Shown here: in pieces, positions 9,458 to 19,048 of the stretch | How positions within the stretch are numbered: position 1 is the stretch's first letter | How the letters are laid out: each line of letters opens with the position of its first letter | Source: Alphaproteobacteria bacterium | GTDB taxonomy: Bacteria > Pseudomonadota > Alphaproteobacteria > Micavibrionales > Micavibrionaceae | DNA length: 60,550 nucleotides | Direction: 5' to 3' | Assembly (NCBI GenBank): GCA_020442475.1 | Contig: JAGRKA010000008.1 | Coordinates: 1 to 60,550 of the forward strand | The notes under the pieces: generated by a model | What the model was told of the DNA's origin: nothing | Seen by the model: the letters and a program-made list of their open reading frames with translations, nothing else | Databases searched by the model: none | Program-made: the position numbers and the translations under genes

Positions 9458-10168
9458 AACGATCATATACAGCATCACGAAATAGAACAGATACAGCTCT
9501 TCAACCTCGCTGCCGCGTTCAAGGATGACAACATTCTTAAGGGCGTCGTCAATTTTACCCAAAACCTCGACACCGAGAACAAAAAGTGCAACTACGCCCA
9601 GAAAGGCGGGTGGGTAGATGATTGCGAATTTCTGCGGCAGCAGGCCGGGCTTGAAGCGCTGAAGCGCGGGTATAACCAGCCCGCCCGTAAGGACACCGAT
9701 CAGGAGGATTAGGCGGGGTTTTTGGTCCAGCCATGAGGAGGTGTTGTGCAGATTGGTTTCCCCCTGATCATTGAGGTGGGTCCAGTATTCCGGCGTTGAC
9801 CATTTCAGAAGATGCTGGCCCCAACTTATTTCTTCTCCCGCAACGTAGAAACAGCTGACTGTCGCGATCAGGACCCAGGCAAGCAACGGTTTTTGCGTAC
9901 GCCAGTCCAGCTTGGGCAGAATCAGGATACAGATGATAAAAGCGTAGAGGAGGAAGAGGAACTCAAATGCCTCATGGGGACCGCTTTCAGAGTGCAGGCG
10001 GGCAAGCACATCGGAACTGAGGGTCGTTTCCAGTATCACCTGAATGAGCGCAATCAGGATTGGCACCCATAGCCACCAGATTTTGTGCAGCCTGTCTGTT
10101 CTGGTATAGGTGGGGCGGGGGGCAGGGCATAACCCGTGATTGCACCCTTTATCAGATAAAACGTTCAT
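9425..10168 (-). CDS. Polytopic membrane protein of unknown function with GEEISWGQ motif
   Basis: 247 residues with about six hydrophobic segments (near residues 32-48, 68-85, 95-111, 153-168, 183-202 and 223-236). The most striking conserved-looking stretches are AGEEISWGQHLL followed by NDQGETNLHN, polar motifs in a membrane context that suggest an active or ligand-binding site. I recognise this motif pair from uncharacterised bacterial membrane proteins but know no function. The ATG at 10168 has GGAGCAGGA upstream and overlaps the upstream gene by 17 nt, so the two genes are coupled. Confidence 0.7.
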   Translation of the reverse strand: MNVLSDKGCNHGLCPAPRPTYTRTDRLHKIWWLWVPILIALIQVILETTLSSDVLARLHSESGPHEAFEFLFLLYAFIICILILPKLDWRTQKPLLAWVLIATVSCFYVAGEEISWGQHLLKWSTPEYWTHLNDQGETNLHNTSSWLDQKPRLILLIGVLTGGLVIPALQRFKPGLLPQKFAIIYPPAFLGVVALFVLGVEVLGKIDDALKNVVILERGSEVEELYLFYFVMLYMIVLRRRILQNQR

Positions 10169-11021
10169 ATTCCTGCTCCGACATTACATCATATTCATCA
10201 GGCTCTATATTCATCAGGCGCGAAAGGGTGTTTTGCAGCTTGTAGGACAGGGCTCGTAAGGACAGCTGTACACGCCAGAGCGGTTTTCCGCTTTGAATTT
10301 TGCTCAGGACGGTATGGACGGATTCAAACAGGAGTTTGATCTCTTCCCGGTCCGCCGTATCTGAAAATCTTTGGCGGAACTCGATATTGCTTTGTTCATC
10401 TGCTCCGATAAAATCCATTTGCCCGTCTATTTTTTCAACAAACCGGCAAAAACCGTCAAGCGTACGCTCGATTCGGATAATCCGCTGATCTTTAATGGAT
10501 TTCATGAATTTCGGGCCGGTCAGGTAATCGGCGTAGAGAAACATGATCAAGGAACGTGCGAGCGACTTGACCAGAGCGTGCTGGATCGTCGAGAGAATGA
10601 GGGCCTGGTTCTGTTGCACATGCCCGTCCTCAACCAGCACCGCCATACGTCCTTTGACCTTTTTAATATCGCCGTAAACGTCAACAACCATGAAAGTTAG
10701 GGAGGAGCCTAGTTCACCGATATCGTTCAAAAGCTCCTGATAAACTTGCGTTTCAATATGTTTGTATTCGTGAAAGCGGTGTTTTTTCGTATTCTGATTT
10801 TGAATCTCCAGATACATATCAGTCAGATTATGGCTATTGTAAAGAAGCTCGGAGGCAATAGCCGAGGCGACCGAAGCGCTCTTCTCTCGTTTAAGCCAAT
10901 GTTCGATCTTGCGCGTGTAAAGGATATTGAGCACAACGCCTGTTATCGTCGCAGACGCTATGACCGCTGCGCCTAACGGGTTTCTGTACAGGGCTAACGA
11001 TTGAAGGAACTCGGTTGGCAT
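10152..11021 (-). CDS. Unknown single-pass membrane protein (289 aa)
   Basis: The N-terminus has one hydrophobic segment (about residues 13-33, AAVIASATITGVVLNILYT), followed by a long helical cytoplasmic domain rich in Glu, Gln and Lys. No catalytic motif or known family is evident. It is coupled through a 17-nt overlap to the GEEISWGQ membrane protein downstream, which suggests the two products act together. No good Shine-Dalgarno precedes the ATG, so the exact start is less certain. Confidence 0.65.
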   Translation of the reverse strand: MPTEFLQSLALYRNPLGAAVIASATITGVVLNILYTRKIEHWLKREKSASVASAIASELLYNSHNLTDMYLEIQNQNTKKHRFHEYKHIETQVYQELLNDIGELGSSLTFMVVDVYGDIKKVKGRMAVLVEDGHVQQNQALILSTIQHALVKSLARSLIMFLYADYLTGPKFMKSIKDQRIIRIERTLDGFCRFVEKIDGQMDFIGADEQSNIEFRQRFSDTADREEIKLLFESVHTVLSKIQSGKPLWRVQLSLRALSYKLQNTLSRLMNIEPDEYDVMSEQEYERFI

Positions 11022-11078
11022 GGCGTAGTGTTTTTGGCTTTTTGTTGAACGGCAGGCTTTATTCTATGGCGAAAAACA

Positions 11079-12452
11079 TCATTTTGGAGGGTTTTTTTTC
11101 TTTTTAGCCGCATTTTGCATTTTACGGTAGCGGGCGGCCCAACCTTCCCGGATCTGGGCGGCATCACGGGCAATAGACAAGGCATCGGCGGGTACGTCTT
11201 CGGTGATTGTCGATCCGGCGGCGATAAAGGCACCGTCATCGATTTTGAGCGGGGCAACCAGATTGACATTCGAGCCGACCATGACGTTCTTTCCAATCAG
11301 TGTTTTATGCTTCTGGAATCCGTCATAATTGACCGTAATTGCGCCTGCGGAGAAATTGACATCCTCGCCCATGACCGTATCGCCGACATAAGCCAGATGG
11401 CCGATCTTGCAGCGTGCGGCGATTTTGGATTTCTTGATTTCCACGAAGTTTCCTATCCGGACCTCTTCGCCGATCTCGGTCTCCGGGCGTAGCCGTGCAA
11501 ACGGCCCAACGGCAGCGTTTTTCCCGATTGTTACGCCCTCCAGATAGGAAAAGGCCTTGATATGAACATTCTCAGCCGTTTTCACGCCGGCGCCGAAAAA
11601 AACATGTGGCTCTACGAGGCTTCCTGCACCGATTTGCGTATCGTGATGGAGATAGACGCTCTCAGGATGGAGCAGATTTACGCCTGCTATCATCAGTTCT
11701 GTACGCAACCTCTCCTGAACCGCGCTTTCAAGGGTCGCCAGATCCAGGCGGGTGTTGCAGCCTTGTATCTCGGACGCGTCCCCAGCCATGACGACGCGGG
11801 TCATAGCGCTTTCACGGGCGGCAATTTCAGGCAAATCCGTCAGGTAAAATTCGCCTTGCGCGTTATCATTTCCGATCTGGGATAGCCAGTTTTCGAGCCG
11901 TGTGCCGTCGATACAACACGCGCCTGTATTGATCAGCTTGACCTGTTTTTCCTTCGGAGAGGCGTCTTTTTCTTCGACGATCCGTTCCAGAATATCGTCC
12001 GCACCCATGATCAGGCGGCCATAGCCGTACGGATCGTCCAGGGCGCAGCCCAGCAACGAAATTGCCGGGTTGCTCCGTCCGCCTCTGGCCTTTACAAGCT
12101 GCTCCAGTGTTTCTTTTCTAACCAGTGGCATGTCGCCAACAAGCACAAGTACATCTCCGGTAAAGCCTTTCAGTTTTGGCAGGGCTGTACGCAACGCGCC
12201 GGCCGTTCCGTCACGGACCTCCTGTATGACTGTTTCATGAGGGCGAACAAAATGTTCCAGCTCTTTCATATCCGGCCCGACGACGACAATAATTTTTTCC
12301 GGGTTGAGGGTTTGTGCCGTCTTGAGCAGCCAGCCGATCATAGGCAGTCCGGCCAGTTTGTGCATGACTTTAGGTAAGGCGGCGTGGCCGGGAGATTTCA
12401 TCCGTGTGCCTTGCCCGGCAGCGAGAATAACGATGGCTAGAGGCTGTGTCAT
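11079..12452 (-). CDS. glmU: Bifunctional GlcNAc-1-phosphate uridyltransferase / glucosamine-1-phosphate acetyltransferase
   Basis: Makes UDP-GlcNAc for peptidoglycan and lipopolysaccharide in two steps. The N-terminal uridyltransferase has LAAGQGTRMKS and the GTAGALR segment; the C-terminal half is a left-handed beta-helix of hexapeptide repeats with the acetyltransferase signature (RLRPETEIGEEVRIGNFVEIK, HLAYVGD). 457 residues is standard. I choose the ATG at 12452 with AAAGGA upstream; a TTG seven codons earlier overlaps that ribosome site. GlmM, which makes its substrate, is encoded separately at 28.9-30.3 kb. Confidence 0.96.
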   Translation of the reverse strand: MTQPLAIVILAAGQGTRMKSPGHAALPKVMHKLAGLPMIGWLLKTAQTLNPEKIIVVVGPDMKELEHFVRPHETVIQEVRDGTAGALRTALPKLKGFTGDVLVLVGDMPLVRKETLEQLVKARGGRSNPAISLLGCALDDPYGYGRLIMGADDILERIVEEKDASPKEKQVKLINTGACCIDGTRLENWLSQIGNDNAQGEFYLTDLPEIAARESAMTRVVMAGDASEIQGCNTRLDLATLESAVQERLRTELMIAGVNLLHPESVYLHHDTQIGAGSLVEPHVFFGAGVKTAENVHIKAFSYLEGVTIGKNAAVGPFARLRPETEIGEEVRIGNFVEIKKSKIAARCKIGHLAYVGDTVMGEDVNFSAGAITVNYDGFQKHKTLIGKNVMVGSNVNLVAPLKIDDGAFIAAGSTITEDVPADALSIARDAAQIREGWAARYRKMQNAAKKKKNPPK

Positions 12453-12511
12453 CGGCTTAAATCCTTTCGGCAACAGTATTTGCGCTAAAATGGTCGTAAA
12501 AACAAGAGGGT

Positions 12512-13471
12512 TTATTTATCGGCCTCGCGCATGCGGCGATCGGCGACCAGAATGTTCTGCCCATTATCATATTCTGCCAGATGCATAAACATAGAGCCGT
12601 AAATGGTTTTGATGTGGATTTTTACAGGAACGGCAGGGCCGTCCTTATCGATTTGTGCGATCCATAGGGTTGGCATCATACCGAGTTTGCGGCCTTGTTC
12701 CTGAATATAAAGCCAGCCGCGTGGTTTTTTGTGCCATCTGCCGGAGACAGGGATGACTTCGACCGTACATTTGGCCGCCGGGCCGCCGTAAATATTATAG
12801 GCAGACGGTTCGAGTTCAACGGTTCCCTTATCCGTAAAAACTTGCTCAAAACGGCGTTTTCCGTCGAAAACTTCAGAGCGTCCGGCGCATTTTCCGCTTT
12901 CATTATAATCTTCTAGAACGGCAAGAACGGCGGTAAGAACGTCAATTGTTCCGGTTGTCAGCTCTTCTTCAAGATCTCGCTCATAAGGTTTTTTTCCGTA
13001 GTCATGTATCGTCAGCTTTTCAAGCGAGCCGTCAGGCTTGAAAAGATACTCGGCCATATCCGTTTCATCTTTCCATATGCGGGTGGATTTATGGCTCGCC
13101 GGTAGATGCCGTCCGTCTGCCAGTGTCTGGCCGTGTGTTTCGAACAGCCCGTCCCAAGGGAGGATTTTTGCTAGAAAACCCCGCGTATAGGCATGCAGAT
13201 TCATATCATAATGTCCATCCGGACCGATCTGGATGCGGACTTTGGATTGTACCGCATGTACGCCGCCTGCATAGACCTCATAAACCAGATTTTGTGTTGT
13301 GCCTTGCACTTGCGGTGTATTGCTATCCGCCAAAGAGATTTGCGGCCAGAACAGGAGTGCAGCGGCCATAGCTATATATAGCTGGGTTTTAGCGGAAAAT
13401 ACCGGGATACCGAACAAACGTCCCGCCCATCCCTGCTTTGAAGTCTTTAACGCTTTTTGCCGATGTCTCAT
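12512..13471 (-). CDS. DUF3108 domain periplasmic protein
   Basis: 319 residues. After a basic N-terminus, a hydrophobic segment (residues about 30-48, ending ISLADS) looks like a signal peptide with an unusually long n-region. The body matches DUF3108: YEVYAGGVHAVQSKVRI, a conserved WDGLFET segment and two late Cys. Function of the family is unknown; envelope location is inferred. The start at 13471 has GGAGG five bases upstream. It overlaps the 3' end of the upstream FemAB-like gene by 83 nt in another frame, an unusually long overlap. Confidence 0.8.
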   Translation of the reverse strand: MRHRQKALKTSKQGWAGRLFGIPVFSAKTQLYIAMAAALLFWPQISLADSNTPQVQGTTQNLVYEVYAGGVHAVQSKVRIQIGPDGHYDMNLHAYTRGFLAKILPWDGLFETHGQTLADGRHLPASHKSTRIWKDETDMAEYLFKPDGSLEKLTIHDYGKKPYERDLEEELTTGTIDVLTAVLAVLEDYNESGKCAGRSEVFDGKRRFEQVFTDKGTVELEPSAYNIYGGPAAKCTVEVIPVSGRWHKKPRGWLYIQEQGRKLGMMPTLWIAQIDKDGPAVPVKIHIKTIYGSMFMHLAEYDNGQNILVADRRMREADK

Positions 13472-14342
13472 TGACACCTCCGAGGTCAAAATCATAAACG
13501 CCCTTTTCTTTCAATATCTGTATGGCATCCCAGAGCAGGAGATGGTGTGCCCTGTGGCGCCGTCCATCCTCCGAAGTCCAGCCGATCTGGTATGTCGCAG
13601 CCAATCCGTGACGGAATAATAATATAGCGGCGAGTGGGCGCTTGTCCAATAAAGTCCTGCCGATGAGCATATGGCCGTCCGGTGTGAAGTTTTTGGCCAG
13701 TGCGGAGAGAACGGCCGTGGAGGGGCCGTTATAGCCTCTTTGCGCCTTGTCGAGCTGATATATTTTAAGCAGCCATGGAAAAAAATGCCCCTCTTCATCC
13801 CATTCGAGCGTCAGTCCGGCACGTTCTGCCTGAGAAAGCTTGTTGCGCCAGTTGCTTTTCATCATGCTACGTAGGGTAGACAGGTCTTTGGTTAGGTCGA
13901 TCCAGAATGTTTCATGGCCGTGCGGGTTAATACACTGATAGCCAAGGGTTTCCAGCCACTGCCGCGCCTGTCCGTCCTGACTATCCTCAATTGCTGGCAT
14001 AATCCGGCGGTTTCGTCCAACGCGATTGGGAAAAAGACGGTTGAGCTCTTTAAAGAAGGCTTGGATATGTGCAGGTTCTCCAAAACCATCAAACCAGACC
14101 GGCCCGTGATCCATAGAGAAGGTATGGATGATTTTCCCCAAAAATGTAGTTTCCTTTGCCCAGACAAAGCCTGCACTTTGCCCTTCGATTTCAATCAGGC
14201 CAAAGTACAGCTTTTGATTGTTTAAATTTGTTTCGGTTTTGTTATAGTTGTAGCACTGCAGAAGGGAACACCGGCGAACGAGGTTTTCTCCGTCTCCGGG
14301 GCGGCTGTTTTGAGAGCTTGTCCATTCAATCGTGCAGGGCAT
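13389..14342 (-). CDS. FemAB/GNAT-like peptidoglycan aminoacyltransferase-type protein
   Basis: 317 residues with the fold pattern of FemABX and related CelD-like acetyltransferases: an N-terminal GNAT half (LYFGLIEIEGQSAGFVWAKE), the middle LRSMMKSNWRNKLSQAERAG segment, and the C-terminal DFDLGGVNE...VKDFKAGMGG motif typical of FemAB proteins. The family uses charged tRNA or acyl donors to modify lipid II or other envelope polymers; the actual substrate here is unknown. It is cotranslated with the DUF3108 gene through an 83-nt overlap and is divergent from the next gene. Confidence 0.8.
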   Translation of the reverse strand: MPCTIEWTSSQNSRPGDGENLVRRCSLLQCYNYNKTETNLNNQKLYFGLIEIEGQSAGFVWAKETTFLGKIIHTFSMDHGPVWFDGFGEPAHIQAFFKELNRLFPNRVGRNRRIMPAIEDSQDGQARQWLETLGYQCINPHGHETFWIDLTKDLSTLRSMMKSNWRNKLSQAERAGLTLEWDEEGHFFPWLLKIYQLDKAQRGYNGPSTAVLSALAKNFTPDGHMLIGRTLLDKRPLAAILLFRHGLAATYQIGWTSEDGRRHRAHHLLLWDAIQILKEKGVYDFDLGGVNETSAKSVKDFKAGMGGTFVRYPGIFR

Positions 14343-14374
14343 ATTTTATAATATGAAAAAATAAGATGGGCAGT

Positions 14375-15046
14375 ATGCAGGAGCAGACGTTACCGCTGGA
14401 GTCTCTTTTAACATGTTTTTTCTCTGAGAGCGAAACACGGTTTCGTTTTCTGGAGGATGCATACGATTATACTGCCATCGGGGGGATGGTCCGTTATAAA
14501 AACAATCTCAGAGTAATCACCCCGTATAAGCCGGATTATTGCGTAGAGCCATTTTGGGCACTCATGCGCTATGAACGGGAAGCAGGGGCGTTCGAGATTT
14601 TATACGGAGACAGGGATTATACGCTGGAGATTTTCTTTTGTCCGTCTCCCGTAAACCGGGTTTATCTAGGGGAATGGGTCAGTGCTGCGGGCGGTGAAGT
14701 TTTGCAATCCGATAGCATTGCATGGCTGCATGAGCAGGTCGCTCTCGAAGAGGCGCTTAGGAGTAGGGCTGTATTTTTACGTAAGTCTATTGATTGTTTT
14801 ATCAATCCGCAGCCTGATACGCTGGATCGGGCCCTTGCGATCCAAGCCAAACGGGTTGAGCAGGCTGTGCGGGCACAGTACAAACAAGATATGGCACAGG
14901 CTTCCAAAATGGCCGCCAGAGCATATTTCCGGAAAGACTATAAAGATGTGGTGCGCCTTCTCAGGCCGTATGAAAAATATTTAAGCCCGGTGGATATACG
15001 AAAATTTATGATTGCTCGCTCGAAACTGACGGATGGGAACGTGTAA
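14375..15046 (+). CDS. Unknown soluble protein (223 aa)
   Basis: No family recognised. The first 110 residues are mixed alpha/beta with many aromatic residues (ITPYKPDYCVEPFWALMRYE) and resemble a small folded domain; the rest is helical and basic. No signal peptide or membrane segment. I place the start at the second ATG (14375); the first, three codons earlier, is equally possible since neither has a strong ribosome site. The gene is divergent from the FemAB-like gene across a short AT-rich spacer containing TATAAT at 14347-14352. Confidence 0.65.
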   Translation: MQEQTLPLESLLTCFFSESETRFRFLEDAYDYTAIGGMVRYKNNLRVITPYKPDYCVEPFWALMRYEREAGAFEILYGDRDYTLEIFFCPSPVNRVYLGEWVSAAGGEVLQSDSIAWLHEQVALEEALRSRAVFLRKSIDCFINPQPDTLDRALAIQAKRVEQAVRAQYKQDMAQASKMAARAYFRKDYKDVVRLLRPYEKYLSPVDIRKFMIARSKLTDGNV

Positions 15047-15174
15047 ACGCTCTGAAACTTGGCGCTTGCTCTTGATTTTTAGGGTCCGGCATGGTGAAGT
15101 GCCTGAAGCAACTATATGGACAAAAACACAGAATGAAGAGAGAGGCTATGGCTTTGGCAGCGGCGCAGGAAAAT

Positions 15175-16011
15175 ATGACGGATTTACAAGGCGTGATTGA
15201 AGGCGCATGGGAGGCCCGCGAGTCTCTGAGCGCAGAAACGCAAGGAGATGTTCGTGAAGCTGTTGATACCGCCTTATCCATGCTCGATTCCGGGCGGGCC
15301 CGTATCGCCGATAAAACAGCCGAGGGCTGGATCGTTAATCAATGGCTTAAAAAGGCCGTGCTGCTTTCATTCCGGCTAAACCCCATGCAGGCGATTTCCG
15401 GCGGTCCCGGTGGATCGAGCTGGTGGGATAAGGTGCCCTCGAAATTTGAGGGCTGGTCCGATGCCGATTTCGAAAAGGCGGCCTTTCGGGCTGTGCCGCA
15501 TGCGATCGTGCGCCGTTCGGCCTATATCGCGCCGGGCGTCGTTCTGATGCCGAGCTTTGTTAATCTGGGCGCCTATGTCGATGAAGGCACCATGGTGGAT
15601 ACATGGGTGACAATCGGTTCTTGCGCGCAAATCGGAAAGAACTGCCACATCTCCGGCGGGGTCGGGATCGGCGGTGTATTAGAGCCTTTGCAGGCGGATC
15701 CCGTCATTATTGAGGATAACTGCTTTATCGGTGCCCGTTCAGAAATTGCGGAAGGGGTAATCGTTGAGGAAGGCTCTGTGATTTCAATGGGCGTGTTTAT
15801 CGGTGCCTCGACAAAGATCATAGACCGAAATACGGGCGAAATTTTCATGGGCCGTGTCCCGGCCTATAGCGTGGTTATTCCCGGCACCTTGCCGGGTAAA
15901 GCGCTGCCGGACGGCTCTCCCGGACCCGGCTTGGCCTGCGCCGTCATCGTAAAGCGGGTTGACGAGCGCACGCGTTCCAAGACCGGGATCAACGATTTGT
16001 TGCGGGATTAG
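15175..16011 (+). CDS. dapD: 2,3,4,5-tetrahydropyridine-2,6-dicarboxylate N-succinyltransferase
   Basis: Succinylates tetrahydrodipicolinate in the lysine/meso-diaminopimelate pathway. DapD signatures are present: [16 protein letters not shown], a WWDKVPSKF segment, then hexapeptide repeats ([48 protein letters not shown]). Alignment with the usual DapD start (MxxLQ) favours the ATG at 15175 with AGGA upstream, giving 278 residues; ATGs at 15148 and 15133 are alternatives. asd, an earlier step of the same pathway, is at 53.2 kb. It starts about 130 nt past the unknown gene in the same direction. Confidence 0.94.
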   Translation: MTDLQGVIEGAWEARESLSAETQGDVREAVDTALSMLDSGRARIADKTAEGWIVNQWLKKAVLLSFRLNPMQAISGGPGGSSWWDKVPSKFEGWSDADFEKAAFRAVPHAIVRRSAYIAPGVVLMPSFVNLGAYVDEGTMVDTWVTIGSCAQIGKNCHISGGVGIGGVLEPLQADPVIIEDNCFIGARSEIAEGVIVEEGSVISMGVFIGASTKIIDRNTGEIFMGRVPAYSVVIPGTLPGKALPDGSPGPGLACAVIVKRVDERTRSKTGINDLLRD

Positions 16012-16049
16012 ATCCTTCCCCTCTTTTTTACAATCCGATATGTATCGTA

Positions 16050-16979
16050 TTATTTATTGCCGTTCTTGACGATTACGTTTTTAAGGATAGAAAGCGCGTA
16101 GTCTTCAGCGTCGAGACAGGCTTTCAGGCCGGCTTCGAAGTTCTTATATTTTAAATCGACGCCCAGCTCATTTTTGATCCGGTCGTTCCGGACGCGTTTA
16201 TTATCGGCGTAGAAGCTGCGGGCCATGGGGGAAAGATCGGCAGTTTCGAATGGTGTCAGGGGCGGCACCGGGCGTCTCAGAAGTTCACAGGCATAGGCAA
16301 TGACCTCATGAGACGGTGCGGCCTGATCGTCACAGACATTATAGGCTGCACCGGGGTTGGGGGTGTTCATCGAGGCCGTAAGAACCTGCACGATATCTTC
16401 GACATGGATGCGACTGAAGGCGTGGCCCTGCTTTTCGATACGGCTGGAAACGCCGGCCCGGATGGAGTCCAGAGCGCTGCGGCCCGGCCCGTATATGCCC
16501 GCGAGGCGGAAAATATGGACGGGGAGTTTGTTCTGTTTGAAAAGAGACAGCCATTGCTCTTCAGCTTTTGCTCTGCGGGAGCCGCGTTGGCTGGATGGGC
16601 GGAGTTCTGAGTCCTCGTCGACCCAGCCACCGCTGCGGTCGCCGTAAACGCCTGTCGTCGAGAGGTAGCCGACCCATTCAATCGTTGGAATGCGCAAGAT
16701 ATCTTGTGCATGAATCAAAAAGGCGGGGTCGCCCTCGTCGCCGGGCGGGGTCGAGATCAGGAGGTGAGTCGTATCCTTCAAAACCAGAAGCGGGTCAGGC
16801 AGCGTATGCTCATAGTCGAACAGATAGGCATCTATTCCCCGTTCGCGAAGCTTGTCGCGTTTTTGGGCGTCGCGGGTTGTGCCTGCAATCGTCCAGCCGT
16901 CTTGTTCGGACAATGTATGTCCCAGATAATCACAGCTATAACCGTATCCAAAACAAAAAAGTTTTCGTGCCTGACTCAT
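16050..16979 (-). CDS. YeeZ-like NAD(P)-dependent epimerase/SDR protein
   Basis: 309 residues of the atypical extended short-chain dehydrogenase type. The nucleotide-binding glycine motif is FCFGYGYSCDYLG at residues 8-20; LSTTGVYGD supplies the Ser/Tyr region, and FRLAGIYGPGRSALD follows. The substrate is unknown. It is oriented like the FzlA-like gene 47 nt upstream, a pairing I recall from other Alphaproteobacteria, and the two are probably cotranscribed. Confidence 0.85.
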   Translation of the reverse strand: MSQARKLFCFGYGYSCDYLGHTLSEQDGWTIAGTTRDAQKRDKLRERGIDAYLFDYEHTLPDPLLVLKDTTHLLISTPPGDEGDPAFLIHAQDILRIPTIEWVGYLSTTGVYGDRSGGWVDEDSELRPSSQRGSRRAKAEEQWLSLFKQNKLPVHIFRLAGIYGPGRSALDSIRAGVSSRIEKQGHAFSRIHVEDIVQVLTASMNTPNPGAAYNVCDDQAAPSHEVIAYACELLRRPVPPLTPFETADLSPMARSFYADNKRVRNDRIKNELGVDLKYKNFEAGLKACLDAEDYALSILKNVIVKNGNK

Positions 16980-17026
16980 GACCCGTTGTATCGCATCGTA
17001 TTGTTACCAAGAAATATTTAATCCGC

Positions 17027-17695
17027 TCAGGAGGCAATGTCCTCGTAATGGCGGGCCGGTTCGACATCCGGTATCCGGTCGCTCAGGAGTGGTCTGAAGC
17101 TGTCCCTCATCTTAACTTTTTCGTACCAGAGGCGGGCGGCATCATGCTCTTCCCACGGAACGTCACCGATATAGTCGATTGCCGAGAAGTGTGAAGCCGC
17201 CGCAATATCGGCTAGCGAGAAGGCGTCCCCTGCCAGCCATTTGCGCTTTTCAGTCAAAAAACCGATATAATCGAGATGATAATGGATGTTTGCATGCCCC
17301 GCGCGTACCGACGGGCCGTGAGGCTCTCCGCGCTTCATCAGGCGCTTCATCAGTTTTTCGCCAACAAGATTATCCGTAACTTCGCGGTTAAACTTCACGT
17401 CAAACCAGCTAATGAGCCGCCGTGCCTCGGCTCGTTGAACCGGATCATGCCCAAGCAGATTGACCTCAGGATAGACTTCTTCGAGATATTCGCAGATTAC
17501 TTGTGAGTTGGCGAGGATCGTGCCGTCCTTTTCGATCAGGACAGGGACACTGCCCGCCGGGTTCATCGCCAGAAATTCCGTGCGCCGTTCCCATATTTTT
17601 TCGATTTTCAGGTCGAAATCGAGCTTCTTCTCGGCCAGAGCGACCCTGACCTTGCGTGAAAAAGGATGAAGCCATAAATGAAACAAAGTGCGCAT
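17027..17695 (-). CDS. fzlA: FzlA-like glutathione S-transferase family protein
   Basis: 222 residues with the two-domain GST fold: N-terminal thioredoxin-like part (HPFSRKVRVALAEKKLDF, NPAGSVPVLIEKDG, NSQVICEYLEE) and a helical C-terminal domain (KWLAGDAFSLADIAAASHFSAIDYIGDVPW). The sequence closely resembles my recollection of Caulobacter FzlA, which binds FtsZ and is needed for constriction, rather than a detoxifying enzyme. The residues expected for a catalytic GST are degenerate here: Ser replaces Cys in HPFSRK. The FtsZ role is inference from family; a generic GST is the alternative. Confidence 0.8.
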   Translation of the reverse strand: MRTLFHLWLHPFSRKVRVALAEKKLDFDLKIEKIWERRTEFLAMNPAGSVPVLIEKDGTILANSQVICEYLEEVYPEVNLLGHDPVQRAEARRLISWFDVKFNREVTDNLVGEKLMKRLMKRGEPHGPSVRAGHANIHYHLDYIGFLTEKRKWLAGDAFSLADIAAASHFSAIDYIGDVPWEEHDAARLWYEKVKMRDSFRPLLSDRIPDVEPARHYEDIAS

Positions 17696-17794
17696 AAATC
17701 ACCATAACGCAGACCGCTTCCGAAAAACAGCCCCTTAAAAGCGATTATAGTAAAAAATAGGAAGGCGGTTGCAGATATATTTCAAGCAGCGCGC

Positions 17795-19000
17795 TCAGCG
17801 CTGCGTTGCCGTGACTTCTATCTCTATTTCCACTTCGTTTTCAACGGCTTGCAAATTTGCGTCTCCGCCTTGCCCTATGCCGAAATCGAGCCGGTTCAGG
17901 CGGGTTTTGGCACGCATGGTAGCGGTGTGCAGCCCGTCATCACCCTCTTCTATATTGAGTGAAAAGGGCAGGGTTAAAGGCATTTCAACATCCCGTATTT
18001 TCAGGCGGCCTTTTGCGAGATACTGATTCGATCCCAGATGCTCGAAACTCTCTGTTTCAAAGGTTGCAGACGGATAGGTTGCCGTATCAAACCAGCCGGC
18101 TCCGGTACCTTGTGCGTCCCGTTCTCCGCTGCCTGTTGAAAAATTTGCCGTATCAATCGTAATGGCTGCATGGCTGCCAGCCAGATTATCCGGATCGAAA
18201 ACGATATCACCGTCGAAACGGGTAAAGGCACCCTGAACGCGCTTGCCGTATTGTATGAACGTAAAACTGATATGGCTGCTTGCGGGGATGATTTGCCAGT
18301 TATGCCCGGTTGCCGGAGCGAGATCATGGCTTGCGGGCGCGGCTGTGGCGGCGGAGGTATTATTGACCGGTGCTTCCTCTTCTTCGAAAAGCTCTCCGCC
18401 TGCGAAAAAGACCGGAATAGCAAGAAGAGCAAGGCCAAGCGCCACAAGTGCCATATTCCCGCCCATCCGTGTCAGGGTTGAATCGCGGTCGATCAGGTGG
18501 TGTTTGAGCGCACCGGCGATATGAAGGGCCAGTGCGGCGATCAGCCCGTAGGCAAACGTCTCGTGAATTTCGCGCATCTGGTCAAAAAGCGCCGGGTTTT
18601 TCCCTGTCAGCGCGGGAAGGTCGAAAAGCCCGAAAACCCTCATCGGGAACTGCCCGGCTGAGGACATAATCCAGCCTGAAAGCGGCATACCGATCAGGGT
18701 GATATAGAGGAACAGGTGGATCGCTTTGGAGAGAAACTTTTCCCATTTTTGATGCGTTGCAAGGGCAGAGGGCCGCGATGTCCCCAGATTCCAGAGGATA
18801 CGCAGTGCAGCAAGCGTGAGGACTAGAATACCGAAAGATTTGTGGAGGCCGTAAAGTTGGAATTTGAACTGTCCGGCCTCCACCTCATGCATATAAAAGC
18901 CAAGCCCCAGAAGACCGAGGACGATCAGCGCTGTACTCCAGTGAAACAGGCGCGAAACGGTGCCATAGGTGCTTGGGGTGTTTTTCCAGCCTGTCATCAT
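17795..19000 (-). CDS. Cytochrome b561 - YceI fusion protein
   Basis: 401 residues. Residues about 10-200 are a four-helix cytochrome b561 (RLFHWSTALI, GLHKSFGILVL, AIHLFLYITLIGMPLSGW, EIHETFAYGLIAALALHIAG) with His residues in the right helices for two haems. A Thr/Ala-rich linker follows, then a complete YceI domain from about residue 230 (ISFTFIQYGKRVQGAFTRFDGDI; LKIRDVEMPLTLPF). YceI domains bind isoprenoid chains, so membrane quinone redox or lipid transport is plausible but unproven. A separate exported YceI lies 48 nt upstream in the same orientation, probably in one operon. Confidence 0.9.
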   Translation of the reverse strand: MMTGWKNTPSTYGTVSRLFHWSTALIVLGLLGLGFYMHEVEAGQFKFQLYGLHKSFGILVLTLAALRILWNLGTSRPSALATHQKWEKFLSKAIHLFLYITLIGMPLSGWIMSSAGQFPMRVFGLFDLPALTGKNPALFDQMREIHETFAYGLIAALALHIAGALKHHLIDRDSTLTRMGGNMALVALGLALLAIPVFFAGGELFEEEEAPVNNTSAATAAPASHDLAPATGHNWQIIPASSHISFTFIQYGKRVQGAFTRFDGDIVFDPDNLAGSHAAITIDTANFSTGSGERDAQGTGAGWFDTATYPSATFETESFEHLGSNQYLAKGRLKIRDVEMPLTLPFSLNIEEGDDGLHTATMRAKTRLNRLDFGIGQGGDANLQAVENEVEIEIEVTATQR

Positions 19001-19048
19001 GGAGCGATTCCTGTCCTTGTTTGGTTGTTGAGGTCGTCTATCAAGTTC

